DNA of 16,070 nt from the NCBI GenBank assembly GCA_027575805.1, contig JANBPU010000335.1, forward strand, positions 1-16,070, in the 5' to 3' direction. Shown here piece after piece: positions 8,451 through 16,070 of this stretch. The stretch's first letter is position 1. Every line of letters starts with the position of its first letter. The stretch comes from Mycoemilia scoparia. Its lineage: Eukaryota > Kickxellomycota > Kickxellomycetes > Kickxellales > Kickxellaceae. The notes beneath the pieces are model-generated. The model had not been told where the DNA came from. It made no database searches and worked only from the letters and a program-made list of their open reading frames with translations. The position numbers and the translations under genes were made by a program.

Positions 8451-10031
8451 ATGGATAACCTTTCTACTAACATACCTACCATCCCTGCCACTCCAATTGT
8501 AGCAGCTATTGCTGAATCTCCAGTTGAGAGCTCCTCTCTTCTCACCAAGCTTGTCAAGGTTCCCATCCTTTTTGACAGTGCCATTGGTAAGAGTATATTT
8601 GAGAAGGTCGATATCACTGGAATCACACAGTTTTCTGACCTCCAGGACATCATCGCCTGTAAGGTCAATGGCGAACGTGCCTTCATTTTCTACGAGGATG
8701 ATGACAATGATATTATCATGGTTCGTAACCAGGAGGGCTTTGATTTCCTTCTCCAAGACATCCAACCCGGTGAATGCCGCCGCATCAGCGTTCTCACTGA
8801 GAGCGAGTTTGAAATCTTGGAAAAGAATGCCTTTACTGCACCAGCCCAAAACAACGCCAATTGTGATATTTCTGCCAGTACCTCCAACTCTTCATCAGCC
8901 AACAGCTCAATCAGTTCCATGGGCCTCAACAGACTCTTCCACGAAAGTGGTGAGTTTGTTGTTTCTGCCAATGCTTCCATCCCATCATCAATAAATAGCT
9001 CAACCAGCTCCATGGGCCTTACCAAGCTTTTCAAGGAAAGTGGAGAGTCCGATATCTCTGCCAATGCTTCCATCCCATCATCAGTCAACAGCTCAACCAG
9101 CTCCATTGGTCTCAACAGACTCTTCCGTGAAAGTGGTGAGTTTGGTGTTTCTTCCAATGCTTCCATCCCATCATCAATAAATAGCTCAACCAGCTCCATG
9201 GGCCTTACCAAGCTTTTCAAGGAGAGTGGTGAGTCTGACATCTCTCCCAATGCTTCCATCCCATCATCAATAAATAGCTCAGCCAGCTCCATTGGCCTCA
9301 ACAGACTCTTCCAAGAGAGTGGCGAGTTCAACCCCAACCCCACTTCCAACAATTCCTCTGCCCACCCTTCTGCCAACTCCAGTATGACTGACCTGGAGAT
9401 CCAGGCCTTTATCAAGGATCTGTTTAACTCTTGTGAACCCCAAAATGGTACTGGTCTACAGGAGGCAAACTCCAAGAACGCTTCTAGTACTGCCCTTAGC
9501 AAGATTTCTTCTGCCACCTCAAGCATGAGTGAGCTTGAGGCTTATAACTATATCAAGGAGCTCTTTAAGTCCTCTGAGTCTCTAAATAGCAACTGTGCAC
9601 AGGGCATAAATTCCAAGACTGGCTCTGCAGCCTCAAGCATCAGTGACCTTGAGACCTATGCTCTCTACATGCAACTCTTTGGTTCTAGCGAGCCTTTCAA
9701 TGAAAAATTCTCCCTCCCCCGTTATACCCTTAATGAGAGCTCTGAGTGCGAAATTGACTTCAACAGCGAATACGATACTAGCTCTGGACCTCAAAGCTAT
9801 GCTAGTAGCAGAAGTCACAGCCGTCAACGTCAGCACCACTTTAAACGTTCCGACAAAAAGCAGAAGCAGAAGCAGCAGTACCACCGCCACAGCAGCAACA
9901 ATAATAATAGTAATAGTAATAACAAACACAACAAGAACTACAGAAAGAGCAATGAGAATGGCCGAAGCAACATCCGCAACTCCAACCGCTCCAAACATAG
10001 TAGCCGTAGAGTCCGCAAGGTTATCAACTAA
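8451..10031 (+). CDS. PB1-like domain protein with Ser-rich tandem repeats and basic C-terminus (gene C), intronless
   Basis: A single 526-residue reading frame. After a 30-residue Ser/Thr/Pro leader comes a PB1-like domain (about 33-116) with basic first strand (TKLVKV) and acidic YEDDDNDIIMV loop (81-91). It aligns through the point where genes A, B and D are spliced, so the intron seems to have been lost here. Residues 157-294 hold five 31-residue repeats with a (M/I)GL(N/T)(R/K)LF-x-ESGE core. Next are three related motifs of the type (M/I)-(T/S)-(D/E)-LE...LF-x-S (starts at 312, 359, 397). The last 80 residues are basic and rich in Arg, Lys, His, Ser, Asn and Gln, suggesting nucleic-acid binding or nuclear targeting. 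The start has A at -3. The repeated LF motifs may be docking peptides for one partner, with the PB1 domain adding multivalency. No family name can be given. Confidence 0.85.
   Translation: MDNLSTNIPTIPATPIVAAIAESPVESSSLLTKLVKVPILFDSAIGKSIFEKVDITGITQFSDLQDIIACKVNGERAFIFYEDDDNDIIMVRNQEGFDFLLQDIQPGECRRISVLTESEFEILEKNAFTAPAQNNANCDISASTSNSSSANSSISSMGLNRLFHESGEFVVSANASIPSSINSSTSSMGLTKLFKESGESDISANASIPSSVNSSTSSIGLNRLFRESGEFGVSSNASIPSSINSSTSSMGLTKLFKESGESDISPNASIPSSINSSASSIGLNRLFQESGEFNPNPTSNNSSAHPSANSSMTDLEIQAFIKDLFNSCEPQNGTGLQEANSKNASSTALSKISSATSSMSELEAYNYIKELFKSSESLNSNCAQGINSKTGSAASSISDLETYALYMQLFGSSEPFNEKFSLPRYTLNESSECEIDFNSEYDTSSGPQSYASSRSHSRQRQHHFKRSDKKQKQKQQYHRHSSNNNNSNSNNKHNKNYRKSNENGRSNIRNSNRSKHSSRRVRKVIN
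8919..9331 (+). repeat. 93-bp tandem repeat in gene C with two-unit higher order
   Basis: Equivalent codons of the MGL/IGL core start at 8919, 9012, 9105, 9198 and 9291, an exact 93-bp period. Units 1, 3 and 5 read GLNRLF..ESGEF and units 2 and 4 read GLTKLFKESGES, so the array grew as a 186-bp dimer. The linker ANASIPSSINSS is nearly invariant. High nucleotide identity points to recent expansion or ongoing conversion. The fifth unit is partial. Confidence 0.92.
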
Positions 10032-10193
10032 AACCTTTAAATGCTTCTAGAAAAAAATTGTAAATAGCCTGTTACTCATGAAAATTCAGCAACGATAAAA
10101 ATGTATTTTATTTGTAAATTTGTACATTATGATACTATTTCCAATTATTAGAATTAAACATATTTTTCAAATTTTATAGTAAATCTTTTTAAC

Positions 10194-10199
10194 AATAAA
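10194..10199 (+). terminator. Probable polyadenylation signal of gene C
   Basis: AATAAA about 165 nt beyond the gene C stop codon in an A/T-rich stretch. Called from motif and position. Confidence 0.45.
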
Positions 10200-10322
10200 A
10201 TACATAAAACACATATACAAGTGTATTTAATTTCCCAGTAGATGCTTTGTTAAGAGTTATGCATATAGGAGGATAAAACCAATCCCAATGGCAAAAAAAT
10301 CCATATATCATGAATTTGCAAA

Positions 10323-10442
10323 TATGGATCATAACTTTTGAAGGGTGACTTTTGGTGGCCACCGATTATGCAGGCAATCCCAGCCAAATGAGTGATCAGA
10401 GTCTATTATCAAATGGTAACCCTTCAAAAATAACTACCCATA
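10323..10442 (+). mobile_element. MITE-like element, copy 3 (most complete)
   Basis: A 120-bp copy with both ends and the full middle. The left end is TATGGATCATAACTTTTGAA plus GGGTGAC. The right end, read inward on the minus strand, is TATGGGTAGTTATTTTTGAA plus GGGTTACC. These are imperfect terminal inverted repeats of about 28 bp. The interior carries TTTTGGTGGCCA and AGCCAAATGAGTGATC, both shared with other copies. Flanking A and T bases would allow a TA target site, but the other copies do not confirm it, so the superfamily is open. No coding capacity: it would need a transposase from elsewhere. Confidence 0.85.
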
Positions 10443-12331
10443 TTCGCACTCTAATAAATATATGTGCTCTCCTATGCATGTGCGGAAAGACACTTGCAGT
10501 TTCAAAAAAAACGAAAAGAATCTTGGTATGCAACAAGCGTTGGGTATTTATTAAATCTTGCATTTATTTGCAAGCAGACTAAATTATACATAACGGATTT
10601 TGTATTTTGGGCTAATAATCAATGTAAGGCTGGTGTGAGTGCTGTGACAACATCCAGCTTGGTTACTAGAGAAACTTTGGCTGTACACTCTATATTGAGG
10701 TATTCCAATCAAACATGGATGGCTGCGTAGTTCAACTAGGAATAGATACCAGAGACTCCTTGCCCAACAAAGAGGGTATAAGCCGATACATTAAAACAAT
10801 TTTTAATCAATTTGTGGCTATAGAAAGGGCCATTAGCAATAAAATGTCCGTAATTTTAATTGACTAAAGCAATCTTTATTGATATGATAAAACGGTGCTT
10901 AGCGAAGTTCATGTTGATCTTTGTATATTTGTGGTTTTGTGTTATTTTAACAATCATGGATCAAGAGTGTATTGATGTATGAAATTTGGTATTGAAGTCT
11001 TTGATGGTCATATTGAATTGCCAGCCAAGGTCCTTTTGAATGCTCAAAGTCATTTCTTTTTTGGCTAAGACTTTTTTTAAAAAAGGAACGCCCCGTACTG
11101 GTAGGGTTTTTGGAGATGTGGGAATTAGGGTTGACCAGTAAGTGCAGTGTGCCAGTCTGACTATGAACAAAAGAAGGGTGAGGCGAAAAGGAACTCACAG
11201 CAGCCGCAATTGCACATACAAAGGATAATGATAAGCGCAGTATATGCTGGGCTGTAATATTGCTTTTTGGCCCATGTAGCTACATAGAACGCCAATGTCT
11301 GAATGTCAGAACAAGGGAGCAACTAGCACGCTCTCTCCTCCCACTGCTAATGACCAAATCATCACAAGGGAGGTGTCAATATTTAGTGCTTGTGGCAGCA
11401 GTCATATGAGCCATGATCTTATTTCCTTACCAAGCTTTTCGGCTCAACTGGGGTATCAGCTGTCCATTTGTATGAGCTGGTTACAGAGGCTAAGATGGGT
11501 AAAGCAGGAGCGTAGCACAATAGCAATTTAAGCTATTCTTAATACTAAAAAAAGAAGCTTGTATGCGATGTGAGTGAACTCTGCAAGAACAAAGCACTGT
11601 CACACATCCATTGGCTGCACATATTGATACCCCAGCAGCAGCGCAAAAAGGACGACTCGGTAGGTTTGTAGCCACGGGGAGGGGGACGCTACATTTCGCC
11701 CTGAATCGCATCCTTCCTCAGATCCTCTGATTTTGATTCACACACACGAAAACTGGATACCATTAACCAACACTCTTATTCAATTCAACCATCATCACCG
11801 CTTTTAACATCTTCTCTCACAGCCCTTTGTATTTCCAGGCTTTCCTTATTTATCTCCATTGGTTCCCTGGTTCTCTTCACCTGTATATTTTTCACTACAT
11901 CTTTATCTATTTTCTTGCTAATTATTTTCTATAGTTCTGTTGACATCGTGCTATTTCACCTGTTACTTTGGCTAAACAGAAAATTCCCACTATTATTTGC
12001 TCACTGCGTTTTGATACCATCGAAAAAAAGTAAACGCGTCTACTGCTGCGACAAGACTTGTGTGTTTAGTGGTAGTATTGGTCTATTCAGTTGTTTCTTA
12101 TTGTTGTTCAAATTCAGAAAGAGCAACTATCAGCCCCATCGCTTTTAGCACTCAAGCTTAAACTGCTGACAGCCTGTCACATTGCTTCAGTAACTTCCCT
12201 TGTACATTGTCACGTCTCAAGTTCTGTAAGTATTAAAGGAAACGCTTCAAGTATTGCTGTACAACCTACATAAACTCCGCTCCTATATTTTCTGCTCTTT
12301 ATCCTTTGTTTTTATTAAAAAATTGCATATT

Positions 12332-12350
12332 GAGAGAGAGAGAGAAAGAG
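12332..12350. repeat. GA microsatellite upstream of gene D
   Basis: A near-perfect GA/AG run of 19 nt lying 178-196 nt before the gene D start codon. It may be in the promoter or 5' untranslated region. Confidence 0.7.
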
Positions 12351-12527
12351 GCCACGTCTACACATATACAGCCACACCATATCAGCATAGACAGAAAGCC
12401 TCTTACTTATTGCGACTAAACTTCATACTTTCTGTGTTTCTTAGTATAGAAGAAGATAGAGAGACATTGGTTCCAAACAACGCACTTCTACATAAAAATA
12501 TAAACCAGAAGTTCATATTCAGTAAAC

Positions 12528-14482
12528 ATGCCCGAAAAGCGTGTAGTTAAAGTAAACAGATTAGGGAAACTGTTTGTTCCCTTACAGGTTGATCCCGCAA
12601 ACACCAATTGGGATAGTCTTCGATCTGAGGTAAGCAATTGTGGATCCATTGGTTCAATTGAATGGCAATACATACCATCACGCCAATTGGCATATCCAAC
12701 AACCAAGCTAACATACATGTCATCAATTGTGATATTATTTAGGTCCTGTCACTAGTCGAACTCAAGGATCCAAGTATCAGATGCTTTTATTACGAGGATG
12801 ACGAGGGTGACAAGGTCGGCGTGGCCTGCGATCACGATGTTGAAGAAATGTTTGCTATTACGAATCCAAACGATCCCATCAAGCTGTATATGGTTCGCGA
12901 TAGCATTTCTTTGGGCGTAGATGCCGCATTGAAAGGCGTAAACCAACAATGGGATTCCATCATCACGCCCATAAAGATAGACGTGCCTAAAGAAAACAAC
13001 AAAGGCAAAGCCAAGGAGGAGGAAGAGATTAAGATTGAAATCAAGGAGGAAGTCAAGGAAGAGAAGCCGCCAAAGAAGGAAGAGACTATCAAATTTGAGG
13101 CTAAGGAGGAGGTTAAGATCACACCTCCACCTCCACCACCCCCTGCCACTATCGATACCTCCAAGTTGGAATCCATGCTCAAGGAGCTTATGGAGGCTAC
13201 CAAGGAAAACAACAATATATCCAAGGGACTTCTTGAGAACTACGCCAATCAAACCAACGAGCTCAACGCACTCAACGGCAACATTTCAAAGATGGGCGAA
13301 GGCCTCGTGTCTGGAATTACTGGAATAGGCAACAGCTTGGAAAAATGGAGCAAGATGCTTTCTGAGAACCAAATCAAACTTTCGTCGACTGTTGAGTCTT
13401 CATTTAAATCATTGCAGGAATCTAGGGCCTCATCTAAAGCCGAAACTGACGTCGAAATCGAAGTTTCTAGTAGCAGCAGCAGCGATGAAGACGATGATGG
13501 CGGTAAAAAGGGCAGCACTGACACTAAAATCAAGATCAAGGAAAAGGTCAAGGCTGAAGCCGAATCCAAACAGAAGACCCAGAGTGAACCACAGGCCAAA
13601 CCAACTCCTCCTCCTCCTGCCCCAGAGAAAAAGCAAGAAGAGAAGAAGGAGGAAGTCAAGGTCAAGGAAGAGAGCAAAGTCAATGTTGTTATTGAAGAGC
13701 AAGGAAAGAAAGACGACAAGAAGAAGGAAGAAATTAAGATTAAGGAGGAATCCAAGGTCAATGTTGTCATCGAGGAACAAGAACCAAAGAAACCCAAGGT
13801 TACCACTCCAGCACCAGCATCTACATCTAGTGGACCAAAGGACACCTCTTCTACCAACTCTTCAAGTGCATCTGCTTCGGCATCCTCTGAGATCGATGTT
13901 GAAGTTAAATCCGATAAAGGCAAAAAGACTGACAAGTCTGGTAAGAAGGAAGAAAAAATCAAGGTCACTATCAAATCAGAGGCCGATGCTGAAGCCAAGA
14001 CCAGCAGCAGCAGCAGCAGCAGCAGTGGTAGCAAAGACGATACTAAAACAAGCAGTGCAAGCGGCTCAGCCAGCACTAATGCTGTTATTTCAGCATCTTC
14101 TGGATCTAGTTCAAGTGCAGGTTCTGTTGTCACTTCATCATCCACTTCAGGCACAGTTTCTAATGAGGCTCCCTCCAACTACAGATTCACCTGGTATGGC
14201 CCAGACTTCTGGCTACAGCGCAATCAAGCCAACTTTGGAAGCGAATTCTTTTCCAAGTTTACTAGCGATGTTTGGAAGGCTCCTCCTGAACTCCCATCCT
14301 TCCCTTACAACACTGACCAAAACAAATTCATTGATGACCACATCTTTGGCATCAAGTCTGCAACTGGCAAAATCGATCCTACTGTAAAGGAGCGTGAAAT
14401 GAAGTTCATGTTTCAACTTCTTGAGGAAACTGGTGGCGACTTTACCAAAGCCCAACAATACTGGCACCAATCTTTGGCCTAA
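12528..14482 (+). CDS. PB1-like domain protein with Lys/Glu-rich middle and distinct C-terminal domain (gene D), two exons
   Basis: Exons 12528-12629 and 12743-14482 give 613 aa. The intron (12630-12742, 113 nt) has a GTAAGC donor, CTAAC branch site at 12708 and TAG acceptor, phase 0, at the same domain position as in genes A and B. Residues 1-85 resemble PB1: basic first strand (KRVVKVNR) and acidic YYEDDEGDKVGVACDHD loop (50-66). About 171-266 is predicted helical (LKELMEATKENNN onward). The middle is low-complexity: poly-Ser, PPPPP, and many short strands alternating charged and hydrophobic residues (IKIEIKEEVK, VEIEV, EIDVEVK). KEESKVNVVIEEQ occurs twice. The last 101 residues (513-613), starting NYRFTWYGPDFW, are compositionally normal and aromatic-rich, probably a folded domain; the end (LLEETGGDFTKAQQYW) faintly recalls UBA helices. 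The start has A at -3. I do not recognise the family; a scaffold or receptor role is inference. Confidence 0.8.
13664..13780 (+). repeat. Duplicated KEESKVNVVIEEQ segment in gene D
   Basis: Two 39-nt stretches (13664-13702 and 13742-13780, 78 nt apart) encode the same 13 residues. The DNA differs at about nine sites, all synonymous. This pattern indicates an old duplication kept by selection on the protein. Confidence 0.85.
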
Positions 14483-15126
14483 TAATCTTGCCATTTCTAC
14501 TTATTTGTTGCATACTATACTATCATCTTCCTCTTCATCAACAACACCTACCCCCTTCTCACTACAATTATTTAAAGGGGTACCTATTTAAAATCCAATC
14601 GTGATTTCTTATTCTATAAATGTCATAATGTTCATTACTTTGTTTTGTTGTATCTTATTTGTAAGGTTTACATACATGGTCATACAATAGTTTTTCCATT
14701 TTTTGTTTTGTTACTTAGCTTACATCATCTTAATCACATTGCTATTATCCATTTTCGTTATTTTTTCCAATTCTTATTAAAAATTGTCCAAAGCATAATT
14801 CAGATTTCAGGTGTTGGGCTCTGATAAAAATGGCAATAGAAAGTGTAGTGATGGGTTAACAAAATGTACCATTGCCCATAATTTAGATTCATGGTTATGT
14901 CATCGATTCTGATAAGCTAGCCGAAGTTTTGTGAGAATATAGCAGCTACCCATATTTTTGTACTCAAGGATTTATATTCATAGTGTAAGTCTCATGATGA
15001 CGATGACGATGACGATGATGATAATCAATATTATTTAAAGCTGCATTGAGATCTGCTTACAACAATTGCCTCTCTTTTTATCCCCCAAAGTTAATATAAC
15101 ATAGAGGTTCGGTTTATCTACTAATA
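14483..15126. other. Spacer between gene D and SURF1
   Basis: AT-rich DNA of about 640 bp holding the gene D 3' end and the SURF1 promoter. A GATGAC microsatellite lies at about 14996-15021. No AATAAA is obvious just after gene D, and no coding exon or RNA gene is recognised. Confidence 0.5.
14996..15021. repeat. GATGAC/GATGAT microsatellite
   Basis: Trinucleotide-phase run of GATGAC units degenerating to GATGAT, about 105-130 nt upstream of the SURF1 start codon. It lies outside any recognised reading frame. Confidence 0.75.
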
Positions 15127-15929
15127 ATGTTCAAGCGAAACTTACAAGGCTTATTTCTAAAATCACAGCACCAAAGTATATTTGCGCTCACAAACCCAAA
15201 CCTCACCACCACCACCACCAAGGCATTTTCATATATAAACCAATTAACAAGGCATAAGGCGATCCAAGGCATAAAACACAACCAACCTAGACGCTACTTT
15301 AATAGTAAGATCGGCGCAGATGATTCAGTAACAGAGGCTGAATGGCGCAAAAAATTCTTTTCGTGGAAGACTTTGGGACTTTCCTTGATCCCTATAACTT
15401 GCTTTATGCTTGGAACATGGCAAGTTAAAAGACTGAATTGGAAAAATTCTATACTTGACGATGTTAATCATAAAATGCACCAAAACCCTATCCCACTGCC
15501 ACTAAAACTAAAGTAAGTTGCTTTTTGTCGACTGTAGTATTATCTTTTGATTTGGTACATTATAAAAGCCAGACTGTGGGATATATACACATTTGTGTAT
15601 AATGTTGTTTGGTATTTGTGATATAGGGAAAGCGATTTGGATGAACACCAGTTCCGTAAAGTCATTGTTTATGGCCTGTTCGACCATGATAAAGAAATGC
15701 TGGTCGGACCAAAAGTCAAGGATGGCAATGTTGGACACGATGTCGTGACTCCATTGATTCGAGAAGATGGGTTAGTATTATAAACAAGCTGGCTATATTT
15801 AAGAATATTTATATGCAACCCCGGAAACTAACGTAAGCGATATACCCGGTATTTAGGTCCAGAATTCTAGTTAAGCGTGGATGGATAAAGAAAGAGTTTG
15901 CAAATAAAAGTACCAGACCCGAGTCTTTG
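15127..15929 (+). CDS. SURF1: SURF1/Shy1 cytochrome c oxidase assembly factor, 5' part (three exons, runs off window)
   Basis: Exons 15127-15512, 15627-15770 and 15857-15929 give the first 201 residues; at least one more exon lies beyond the window. Introns are 114 nt (GTAAGT, TAG, phase 2) and 86 nt (GTTAGT, CTAAC at 15828, TAG, phase 2); a third starts at 15930 with GTAAGT. SURF1 is a mitochondrial inner-membrane protein needed for assembly of the Cox1 module of complex IV. Seen: a basic presequence-like N-terminus with RRYF at 55-58, a first membrane segment at about 81-97, the family motif GTWQVKRLNWK (96-106), VYGLFDHDKEMLVGPK with VVTPLIR in exon 2, and GSRILVKRGWI across the exon 2/3 junction. 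These match the intermembrane-space domain of the family. The second membrane helix is missing only because the window ends. The third intron contains MITE-like copy 4. Confidence 0.94.
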
Positions 15930-15973
15930 GTAAGTATTTGACACCAATACTTATTTCTCAATATTAAAATACA

Positions 15974-16070
15974 TTTGGACCATAATTTTTGAAGGGTGAC
16001 TTCTGGTGGCCAACGATTAAAGGGGGAACTACAGCCAAATGGGTGATCACCATTTGTTAGTAGATGGTCA
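15974..16070 (+). mobile_element. MITE-like element, copy 4, inside SURF1 intron 3 (cut by window edge)
   Basis: Starts TTTGGACCATAATTTTTGAA, continues GGGTGACTTCTGGTGGCCAA, then AGCCAAATGGGTGATCA, matching copies 1 and 3 block for block. The right inverted repeat is beyond the window. It begins 44 nt after the SURF1 exon 3 splice donor, so it is intronic unless exon 3 is terminal, which is unlikely since the conserved protein is incomplete there. Confidence 0.82.

Larger units (their letters stand above)
10032..12527. other. Long spacer between PB1 genes C and D
   Basis: About 2.5 kb containing the gene C 3' end, MITE-like copy 3 (10323-10442) and otherwise no recognisable gene. The open frames here are short and lack family motifs. 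A weak resemblance to a CENP-B-type helix-turn-helix on the minus strand near 10960-11170 is listed among rejected items. The stretch 11740-11900 is pyrimidine-rich, and a GA microsatellite lies at 12332-12350, within 200 nt of gene D. An unrecognised exon or non-coding RNA cannot be excluded. Confidence 0.45.

Noticed and set aside
8690..9526. 278-residue open frame on the minus strand opposite gene C
   Set aside because: It simply mirrors the 93-bp repeats of gene C; the plus-strand frame carries the PB1-like domain and the correct start and stop.
11121..11131. Telomere-like TTAGGG
   Set aside because: A single occurrence, not an array.
10947..11198. Minus-strand stretch faintly like a CENP-B/Tc5-type helix-turn-helix (FFKKSLSQKRNDFEHSKGPW in one frame, GWQFNMTIKDFNTKFHTSI in another)
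   Set aside because: It needs a frameshift, the match is a few residues, and no DDE transposase motifs follow downstream. Too weak to call a pseudogene.
11915..12148. 77-residue open frame upstream of gene D
   Set aside because: Hydrophobic residues reflect the T-rich base composition; no splice-supported extension or family match could be seen.
13249..14178. 309-residue open frame on the minus strand opposite gene D
   Set aside because: It is a Leu/Ser/Val-rich mirror of the Lys/Glu/Ser codons of gene D and has no independent family signal.
13392..14387. 331-residue Arg/Lys/Leu-rich open frame in the second frame of gene D
   Set aside because: A frame shadow of the repetitive coding region without a plausible start context or domain.
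1..16070. tRNA, rRNA or CRISPR features
   Set aside because: No tRNA B-box with a fitting cloverleaf, no rRNA sequence and no direct-repeat/spacer array was found by eye.

Overview
The window looks like nuclear DNA of a fungus. The evidence is a cytosolic Hsp104 disaggregase gene, a mitochondrial SURF1/Shy1 gene, AT-rich spacers, and short introns (86-114 nt) with GTAAGT/GTAAGC/GTTAGT donors and mostly CTAAC- or CTGAC-type branch sites 24-30 nt before the acceptor. The tandem set of PB1-like proteins with low-complexity tails would suit an early-diverging (zygomycete-grade) fungus, but I cannot assign a genus from sequence alone.

Layout, left to right. Positions 1-75 are the cut end of a short inverted-repeat element (MITE-like copy 1, reverse orientation). 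HSP104 lies on the minus strand at 459-3221, intronless, with a six-unit heat-shock-element-like array upstream at 3429-3456. Everything after that is on the plus strand. Four probable PB1-domain genes follow: A (4137-4777, one intron, 180 aa), B (5693-7231, one intron, 480 aa), C (8451-10031, no intron, 526 aa) and D (12528-14482, one intron, 613 aa). SURF1 starts at 15127 and runs off the window after exon 3. MITE-like copies 2, 3 and 4 lie between A and B, between C and D, and in the last visible SURF1 intron.

The notable feature is the PB1-like cluster. All four proteins have near their N-terminus a fold signature with a basic first strand and an acidic OPCA-type loop. A, B and D carry a phase-0 intron at exactly the same place in the domain, and C aligns through that point without an intron. 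The tails are unrelated to one another: Gly/Ser/Pro-rich in A; duplicated Cys motifs, PQ/Q tract and proline-rich in B; five 93-bp Ser-rich repeats, three LF motifs and a basic end in C; charged Lys/Glu strands and a possible folded C-terminal domain in D. PB1 domains of this kind can polymerise head to tail, so the set could be a toolkit of co-assembling scaffolds with different outputs. That role is inference.

Hsp104 (protein disaggregation) and SURF1 (cytochrome c oxidase assembly) are housekeeping or stress genes flanking the cluster, with no evident functional link beyond position. The longest stretches without a recognised gene are 7232-8450 and 10032-12527.
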